Below, piece by piece: positions 58,413-64,000 of a DNA stretch of 64,000 bases; the stretch's first letter is position 1; each line of letters starts with the position of its first letter. Below the pieces are notes generated by a model. The model was not told the origin of the DNA. It did no database searches and saw nothing but the letters and a program-made list of their open reading frames with translations. Source of the stretch: Pseudomonas sp. RC10 (lineage in GTDB: Bacteria; Pseudomonadota; Gammaproteobacteria; Pseudomonadales; Pseudomonadaceae); the NCBI RefSeq assembly GCF_038397775.1, contig NZ_CP151650.1, positions 6,219,001 to 6,283,000 of the forward strand. The letters run 5' to 3'. The position numbers and the translations under genes are program-made.

Positions 58413-60071
58413 GTGAGTGAGCTAATTCGTGTACCCGACATCGGCAGCGGTGACGGTGAAGTCATTGAGTTGTTCGTCAAGGTTGGCGACCGCATCGAGG
58501 CCGACCAGAGCCTGCTGACGCTGGAGTCGGACAAGGCGAGCATGGAAATCCCTGCGCCGAAAGCCGGTGTGGTCAAGAGCCTGAAAGTGAAGCTGGGCGA
58601 CCGCCTGAAAGAAGGCGACGAACTGCTGGAGCTGGAAGTGGAAGGCGACGCCGCCGCTGCGCCTGCCGCCGAGCCTGCTGCTGCCGCTCCGGCTGCTGCC
58701 CCTGCTGCCGCTGAAAAGCCTGCGGAAGCGGCTGCCCCAGCACCGGCCGCTGCGCCTGCACCTGCCGCCGAAGCAACCGTTCAGGACATCCACGTGCCGG
58801 ACATCGGTTCGTCGGGCAAGGCTCGCATCATCGAGCTGATGGTCAAGGTGGGCGACAGCATCGAAGCTGATCAATCCCTGATCACCCTGGAATCCGACAA
58901 AGCCTCGATGGAGATCCCTTCTCCCGCCGCAGGCGTGGTCGAAAGCATCAGCGTCAAGGTCGAAGACGAAGTCGGCACTGGCGATCTGATCCTGAAACTG
59001 AAAGTCGCGGGCGCAGCGCCTGCCGCCGCTCCTGCTCAGGCGGCTGCACCGGCTCCGGCCAAGGCTGACGCACCGGCTGCGGCACCGGCAGCGGCTCCTG
59101 CACCGAAAGCTGAAGCAGCACCTGCTCCGGCAGCGGCCCCGGCAGCGAGCGGCGCGAAAGTCCACGCTGGCCCGGCTGTTCGTCAGCTGGCTCGCGAGTT
59201 CGGCGTTGAGCTGAGCGCCGTGGCTGCCACCGGTCCACACGGCCGTGTCCTGAAGGAAGACGTGCAGGCGTACGTCAAATCCATCATGACCAAGTCCAAG
59301 GAAGCGCCTGCTGCTGGCGGCGCAACCGGCGGCGCGGGCATTCCTCCGATCCCGGAAGTCGATTTCAGCCGTTTCGGCGAAATCGAAGAAGTGCCGATGA
59401 CCCGCCTGATGCAACTGGGCGCGTCCGGCCTGCACCGTAGCTGGCTGAACATCCCGCACGTCACTCAGTTCGACCAGGCCGACATCACCGACCTGGAAGC
59501 TTTCCGCGTTGCGCAGAAAGCCGTCGCTGAGAAAGCGGGCGTGAAGCTGACCGTGCTGCCACTGCTGCTCAAGTCCATCGCGCACCTGCTCAAGGAACTG
59601 CCGGACTTCAACAGCTCGCTGGCCCCAAGCGGCAAGGCGGTCATCCGTAAAAAGTATTTCCACATCGGTTTCGCGGTGGATACGCCGGACGGCCTGCTGG
59701 TCCCTGTGATCAAGAACGTTGATCAGAAGAACCTGCTGCAACTGGCTGCTGAAGCCGCTGAACTGGCTGAAAAAGCGCGCTCCAAAAAGCTGTCGGCCAA
59801 CGACATGCAAGGCGCCTGCTTCACCATTTCGAGCCTGGGCCACATTGGCGGCACCGGCTTCACGCCGATCGTCAACGCGCCGGAAGTCGCCATCCTGGGT
59901 GTCTCCAAGGCGACCATGCAACCGGTCTGGGACGGCAAAGCCTTCCAGCCACGCCTGATGCTGCCGCTGTCGCTGTCCTACGATCACCGCGTGATCAACG
60001 GCGCCGCAGCTGCACGCTTCACCAAGCGTCTGGGCGACGTGCTGGCCGACATCCGCACCATCCTGTTGTAA
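58413..60071 (+). CDS. aceF: Dihydrolipoamide acetyltransferase AceF (E2)
   Basis: Core of the pyruvate dehydrogenase complex. About 552 residues. Two lipoyl domains with ESDKASME at K41 and K163, joined by Ala/Pro-rich linkers, an E3-binding segment (AGPAVRQLAREFGVELSAVA) and a catalytic domain ending in SYDHRVINGAAAARF with H525. Start is GTG 58413 with GGAG upstream; the open frame begins earlier but that part lacks any family match. Confidence 0.97.
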   Translation: MSELIRVPDIGSGDGEVIELFVKVGDRIEADQSLLTLESDKASMEIPAPKAGVVKSLKVKLGDRLKEGDELLELEVEGDAAAAPAAEPAAAAPAAAPAAAEKPAEAAAPAPAAAPAPAAEATVQDIHVPDIGSSGKARIIELMVKVGDSIEADQSLITLESDKASMEIPSPAAGVVESISVKVEDEVGTGDLILKLKVAGAAPAAAPAQAAAPAPAKADAPAAAPAAAPAPKAEAAPAPAAAPAASGAKVHAGPAVRQLAREFGVELSAVAATGPHGRVLKEDVQAYVKSIMTKSKEAPAAGGATGGAGIPPIPEVDFSRFGEIEEVPMTRLMQLGASGLHRSWLNIPHVTQFDQADITDLEAFRVAQKAVAEKAGVKLTVLPLLLKSIAHLLKELPDFNSSLAPSGKAVIRKKYFHIGFAVDTPDGLLVPVIKNVDQKNLLQLAAEAAELAEKARSKKLSANDMQGACFTISSLGHIGGTGFTPIVNAPEVAILGVSKATMQPVWDGKAFQPRLMLPLSLSYDHRVINGAAAARFTKRLGDVLADIRTILL

Positions 60072-60078
60072 GCCGTAC

Positions 60079-60106
60079 AAGGCCCGCCTCTTGCGAGACG
60101 GGCCTT
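60079..60106 (+). terminator. aceF terminator hairpin 1
   Basis: AAGGCCCG (60079-60086) pairs with CGGGCCTT (60099-60106), loop of 12; a T-rich run (GTTTTTC) follows 5-10 bases later. Confidence 0.6.
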
Positions 60107-60140
60107 CGCTGTTTTTCGAGCTGCCACGCTCGTACCTCAA

Positions 60141-60167
60141 CCCCGCCCATTTGGCGGGGCTTTTTTT
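60141..60167 (+). terminator. aceF terminator hairpin 2, strong
   Basis: CCCCGCC (60141-60147) and GGCGGGG (60153-60159) with a 5-nt loop, followed by C and seven T (60161-60167): a classical intrinsic terminator. Confidence 0.92.
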
Positions 60168-60443
60168 GGGCGTGGGAAGAGTCTGTAGGGCAGACATCCC
60201 CCGGGAAATCGGGTATTAACAGACTTGGAAGCGCCTCAGAATCACGAATAACAACCACTTACCCTCTCTTTCCGACAAATCCGACCAACAACCTTCAGTT
60301 AATGTGCGATTTGCCGACAGATTTATAGCACTAAGCCATCGCGCTCACTTGTCAGCCCGTTCGCCATGATGCAACCTTGCGACACGCGATTTCACAATGG
60401 GCGCCTGCCCATGCGCGACAGTACTCTTAAAGCGAGTTCCTTC

Positions 60444-63137
60444 ATGAAAAGCCAACCTGATGCTGCCGCCCGATCGGCAGCCGAGGTCGTGACGCAATTG
60501 CCGGTGCCCTCGCGGCTCGGCATGCTGCGTTTCGAGCGGCTGAATGAAGCCAGCTGGGCGATGCTGTACCTGGACCCCAGCTGTGAAAAGCAATTCGACA
60601 TGCCCGCCGTGGAGCTGTGCGCCCTCATCGGCGCGCCCTACGCGAGCCTGATGGAGCCGGAAGCGCGCTATCAGCTGCACGACGCCATCCAGATGCAGAT
60701 GGCCAGCAACTCGCATTACGTCATTCGCTACACCCTGCACACCACACGCGGCCCATTGGGTCTGCTGGAAGTCGGCGAAGGCTATCGACAGCATAACCGC
60801 GAGCTGCTGCGGGGCTATCTGATGGTGGTCGACGAAGTGTTCGACGCCAGCGAGCTGACGTTCAGCCCCGATCTGGAAGTGCAGAACTCAAGGCTGCAAA
60901 TCGCGCTGGAGCTCAATCAGCGTGCGCAACACGAGCAGTTGCAGCACCTGGAGCGTGTTCGCGCTCAGCAAAGCCTGATCCTGCGTCTGGCGAAACACCG
61001 CTACAGCTCCAGCAACTCGTTGCAGGAAGCCGCCGAGCTGATCACCAAAAGCGCCTGCGAAATCTACGACATCGCCCGCGCCGCGATCTGGAACCTGAAC
61101 GGCCAAACGCTGGAGCCCATCGCGGAATACCGCCGCGACACCGACGAATACCTCACCGCCCGGCCCATCGACATCAGTCGCTTCCCCAGTTATCTGGAAG
61201 CGTTGCACACCAGCCGTGCCATTGATGCGAACGACTTCGAGCAAGACCCGCGCACGAAGGAACTGGCCGAAAGCCTACTGCCGCGCCAGATCAGCGCGAT
61301 CCTCGATGCCAGCGTGCGCATCGACGGACAGGTGGTCGGCGTACTGTGCCTGGAGCACACCGAAATAGGTCGCGAGTGGCAATCCGATGAAATCGCGTTC
61401 GCGGGAGAGCTGGCCGATCAATTCGCCCACGCCATCAACAACCACAACCGCCGCACCGCCACCAACGCCCTGCACCTGTTTCAGCGTGCGGTCGAGCAAA
61501 GTGCCAACGCGTTTCTGCTGGTGAATTGCGATGGCGTGGTTGAGTACGTTAACCCGAGCTTCACGGAAATCACTCAGTACTCCGCTGATGAAGTCCACGG
61601 CCACCGCCTGTCGGAACTGCCAGCGCTGGAGAATCTGAACTCTCTGCTGCTCGACGCCAACTCAAGCCTGGCCACCAGCAACAGTTGGCAGGGTGAGTTC
61701 AAGAGCCGTCGCAAGAACCTGGAACCGTACTGGGGCCAGTTGTCGATCTCCAAGGTCTATGGCGACAACCGCGAACTGACGCACTACATCGGCATCTACG
61801 AAGACATCACTCAAGCCAAGCTCTCCCAACAGCGGATCGAGCGCCTGGCCTACACCGACAACCTGACCAATCTGGGCAACCGCCCCGCGTTCATTCGTAC
61901 CCTCGACGAGCATTTCGCCCGGGACATCGAGACGCCGATCAGCCTGTTGCTGGTGGACATCGACAACTTCAAGCGCATCAACGACAGCCTCGGCCACCAG
62001 ACCGGCGACAAATTGCTGATCAGCCTCGCACGTCGCCTGCGCAACAGCCTCAGCCCGACCGGCATTCTGGCGCGGTTTGCCAGTAACGAATTCGCCGTTT
62101 TGCTGGACGACACCGGCCCTGACGAAGGTCAGCGCATCGCCAGCCAGGTGCTGACGACGCTGGACAAGCCGATGTTCGTCGACAACCAGTTGATCAGCGT
62201 CACCGGCTCCGTGGGCCTGGCCTGCGCGCCGTTGCATGGCCGCGATCCTCAGACCCTGATGAAGAACGCAGGCCTGGCGCTGCACAAGGCCAAGGCCAAC
62301 GGCAAGCATCAGGTACAGGTGTTCACTGAAGCGCTGAACGCAGAGGCCAGCTACAAACTGTTCGTCGAGAACAACCTGCGCCGCGCCCTGACCCAGAACG
62401 AGCTGGAAGTCTTCTACCAACCCAAGCTGTGCCTGCGCACCGGCCGGTTGTTGGGCATGGAGGCGCTGCTGCGCTGGAATCACCCTGAGAAGGGCATGAT
62501 CCGCCCGGACCAGTTCATCAGCGTGGCCGAAGAAACTGGCCTGATCATCCCGATTGGCAAGTGGGTGGCGCGCCAGTCATGCCGCATGAGCAAGCAACTG
62601 ACCGCCGCCGGTTACGGCAAGCTGCACGTGGCGATCAACGTCTCGCCCAAGCAGTTCTCCGACCCGGATCTTGTCAGTTCGCTGGCCAGTATCCTGCGCG
62701 AAGAACAGCTCGACCCTTCCCTGTTGGAGCTGGAGCTGACCGAAGGCCTGCTGCTGGAAGCGACAGAAGACACGCGCTTGCAGTTGGAATCCCTGAAAAC
62801 CCTGGGCCTGACCCTGGCCATGGACGATTTCGGGACCGGCTATTCGTCGTTCAGTTACCTCAAGAAATTCCCCATCGATGTGATCAAGATCGACCGCAGC
62901 TTCATCCGCGACATTCCGGATGACCAAGACGACATGGAAATCACCTCGGCCGTTATCGCCATGGCGCACAACCTCAAGCTCACCGTGGTCGCCGAAGGCA
63001 TCGAGACCGCCGAGCAATTGGCCTTCCTGCGCCGCCACCGTTGCGACGTGGGTCAGGGCTATCTGTTCGACAAGCCGATCCCTGGCGAAAACCTGATCGA
63101 AGCCCTGCGCCGCTACCCTCGCGGGCCATTGGCCTGA
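60444..63137 (+). CDS. dipA: c-di-GMP phosphodiesterase DipA-like (GAF-PAS-degenerate GGDEF-EAL)
   Basis: About 897 residues. Order: GAF-type sensor (about 170-330), PAS (about 345-460), a GGDEF domain whose active site is ASNEF (A546-F550) so cyclase activity should be lost, and an EAL domain with E673-A-L (MEALLRW), DDFGTGYSS and ETAEQL kept. Fits the P. aeruginosa dispersion phosphodiesterase DipA, which also has a degenerate GGDEF. Start chosen at ATG 60444 (MKSQPDAAARSA) by family length; 60366 and 60411 are alternatives. Confidence 0.9.
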   Translation: MKSQPDAAARSAAEVVTQLPVPSRLGMLRFERLNEASWAMLYLDPSCEKQFDMPAVELCALIGAPYASLMEPEARYQLHDAIQMQMASNSHYVIRYTLHTTRGPLGLLEVGEGYRQHNRELLRGYLMVVDEVFDASELTFSPDLEVQNSRLQIALELNQRAQHEQLQHLERVRAQQSLILRLAKHRYSSSNSLQEAAELITKSACEIYDIARAAIWNLNGQTLEPIAEYRRDTDEYLTARPIDISRFPSYLEALHTSRAIDANDFEQDPRTKELAESLLPRQISAILDASVRIDGQVVGVLCLEHTEIGREWQSDEIAFAGELADQFAHAINNHNRRTATNALHLFQRAVEQSANAFLLVNCDGVVEYVNPSFTEITQYSADEVHGHRLSELPALENLNSLLLDANSSLATSNSWQGEFKSRRKNLEPYWGQLSISKVYGDNRELTHYIGIYEDITQAKLSQQRIERLAYTDNLTNLGNRPAFIRTLDEHFARDIETPISLLLVDIDNFKRINDSLGHQTGDKLLISLARRLRNSLSPTGILARFASNEFAVLLDDTGPDEGQRIASQVLTTLDKPMFVDNQLISVTGSVGLACAPLHGRDPQTLMKNAGLALHKAKANGKHQVQVFTEALNAEASYKLFVENNLRRALTQNELEVFYQPKLCLRTGRLLGMEALLRWNHPEKGMIRPDQFISVAEETGLIIPIGKWVARQSCRMSKQLTAAGYGKLHVAINVSPKQFSDPDLVSSLASILREEQLDPSLLELELTEGLLLEATEDTRLQLESLKTLGLTLAMDDFGTGYSSFSYLKKFPIDVIKIDRSFIRDIPDDQDDMEITSAVIAMAHNLKLTVVAEGIETAEQLAFLRRHRCDVGQGYLFDKPIPGENLIEALRRYPRGPLA

Positions 63138-63217
63138 TTCAACGTCCCCGTCCTACGCCTCCCGTCGACACTTTCCCCTCCTGACGATGTGCGGCAAACT
63201 TGTCGCCTACAGTTGAA

Positions 63218-63231
63218 TCAGAACATTCTGA
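63218..63231 (+). promoter_or_regulatory. Palindrome TCAGAA-CA-TTCTGA before msrA
   Basis: A perfect 6-bp-arm dyad 42 bases upstream of the msrA start, near a possible -35 TTGTCG (63200-63205). Operator function is speculative. Confidence 0.3.
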
Positions 63232-63272
63232 CCCCACTAACGGCAGTCACCTGTCCAGAGAGGATTGACCTC

Positions 63273-63932
63273 ATGGCTCTGCGTTCGGAAATTCTTGTGA
63301 ACAAAAACGAAATGCCTACCGCCCAGCAAGCGCTGCCGGGCCGTGAAACCCCGATGGCCCTCCCTGAAACCCACTTCGTGAATGGCCGTCCGCTGCTCGG
63401 GCCGTTCTTCGAAGACGTGGAATTCGCGATTTTTGGTCTCGGTTGCTTCTGGGGCGCCGAGCGTCGTTTCTGGCAACGTGATGGCGTGATCAGCACAGTC
63501 GTGGGCTACGCGGGCGGCTTCACGCCGAACCCGACCTACGAAGAAGTCTGCTCGGGCCTGACCGGCCACAGCGAAGTCGTTTTGGTGGTGTACGAGCCTG
63601 CGAAAGTCAGCTACGACGAATTGCTGGCGATGTTTTGGGAACTGCACAACCCGACTCAGGGCATGCGCCAGGGCAATGACATCGGCACTCAATACCGCTC
63701 GGTGATTTACGCCACCACGCCCGAGCAACTGGACGCGGCGCAGGCGAGCGCCAAGGTTTTCCAGGCTGAACTGACCAAGGCCGGTCTGGGAGAGATCACC
63801 ACCGAAATCGACCAGGCGCCGACCGTGTATTTCGCCGAGGCGTATCACCAGCAGTACCTGGCGAAGAACCCGCAGGGCTATTGCGGGATTGGCGGGACCG
63901 GGGTGTGCATGCCGGCGAGCTTGAATCCTTAA
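63273..63932 (+). CDS. msrA: Peptide methionine (S)-S-oxide reductase MsrA
   Basis: Repairs oxidised methionine in proteins. 219 residues. Active-site motif [13 protein letters not shown] with catalytic C58; partner Cys near the C-terminus ([15 protein letters not shown]). AGAGAGG precedes the ATG at 63273. Family length is normal. Confidence 0.96.
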   Translation: MALRSEILVNKNEMPTAQQALPGRETPMALPETHFVNGRPLLGPFFEDVEFAIFGLGCFWGAERRFWQRDGVISTVVGYAGGFTPNPTYEEVCSGLTGHSEVVLVVYEPAKVSYDELLAMFWELHNPTQGMRQGNDIGTQYRSVIYATTPEQLDAAQASAKVFQAELTKAGLGEITTEIDQAPTVYFAEAYHQQYLAKNPQGYCGIGGTGVCMPASLNP

Positions 63933-63948
63933 GGCTCGACACATCCCC

Positions 63949-63974
63949 TGTAGGAGTGAGCTTGCTCGCGATGC
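63949..63974. repeat. REP element at the right edge
   Basis: TGTAGGAGTGAGCTTGCTCG at 63949-63968, the main REP core. A facing partner, if any, is outside the window. Confidence 0.88.
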
Positions 63975-64000
63975 GGCGTATCAGTCACGTTTGACCAACC

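Larger units (their letters stand above)
60072..60443. other. Non-coding interval between aceF and dipA
   Basis: A 372-base gap. It begins with two aceF terminators (listed separately); the rest has no gene or convincing promoter that I can fix. In-frame ATG codons at 60366 and 60411 could extend dipA. Confidence 0.6.

Noticed and set aside
58422..60197. A 591-residue frame antisense to aceF
   Set aside because: The Cys/Arg/Ser-rich product comes from the Ala/Pro linkers of AceF read backwards; not a gene.

Overview
This window is a stretch of core chromosome from a Pseudomonas species. Evidence: gene order follows the well-known Pseudomonas block from serB through parC/parE, thiC, tolC, waaA, hldE, msbA, the LPS-core genes, glnE and aceEF to msrA; base composition is high in GC; and intergenic gaps carry REP sequences of Pseudomonas type (TGTAGGAGTGAGCTTGCTCGCGAT and relatives). 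The species cannot be fixed from the sequence alone. I saw no rRNA, tRNA, CRISPR array, insertion sequence or prophage.

Layout. (1) 1-3.5 kb: the end of an unknown gene, serB, and a divergent AhpA/YtjB-type membrane protein. (2) 3.5-13 kb, minus strand: a long operon nudF - DUF1249 gene - cpdA - yqiA - parE - phytase-like gene - retropepsin-like protease - parC - PqiC-like lipoprotein, with several 4-base start/stop overlaps; it joins topoisomerase IV to ADP-ribose and cAMP turnover. (3) 13-19 kb: an RsiV-like lipoprotein, the thiamine pair cytX and thiC under a TPP riboswitch, then tolC. (4) 19-25.5 kb: a RelB/RelE-type toxin-antitoxin pair, waaA, a LysR regulator divergent from an SMR efflux pump, a coupled FAD oxidoreductase/aldo-keto reductase pair, and an unknown gene with a Nudix-like helix. 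(5) 25.5-52 kb: the lipid A/LPS-core region. hldE makes ADP-heptose, msbA flips lipid A-core, waaC/waaF/waaG and other glycosyltransferases build the core, waaP/wapP/wapQ and two further kinase-fold proteins decorate it with phosphate or shape it, a carbamoyltransferase modifies heptose, and waaL attaches O-antigen. (6) 52-64 kb: glnE, the pyruvate dehydrogenase genes aceE and aceF, dipA and msrA.

The most unusual item is a 6.1-kb plus-strand gene at 38707-44796, set between the two minus-strand LPS-core transcription units. It encodes a protein of about 2029 residues with a Pseudomonas dermonecrotic-toxin (DUF6543-like) body and two tandem copies of a domain of the TIKI/EreA/ChaN/PMT-like superfamily. 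The second copy keeps both GX2H motifs (H1731, H1870); the first has lost both histidines (P1365, L1513). It therefore looks like a large toxin with one pseudo-enzyme and one intact enzyme domain, and no obvious immunity or secretion partner beside it.

Regulatory structure worth noting: a 53-nt near-continuous hairpin at the very start of the predicted waaF transcript; two near-identical 13-bp operator-like palindromes 52 bp apart before aceE; a 9-bp inverted repeat over the toxin-antitoxin start region; and a textbook ATC-N9-GAT LysR box between the LysR gene and the SMR pump. Coordinates of starts were chosen by ribosome-binding sites, start/stop overlaps and family length; unusual TTG or GTG starts are flagged.
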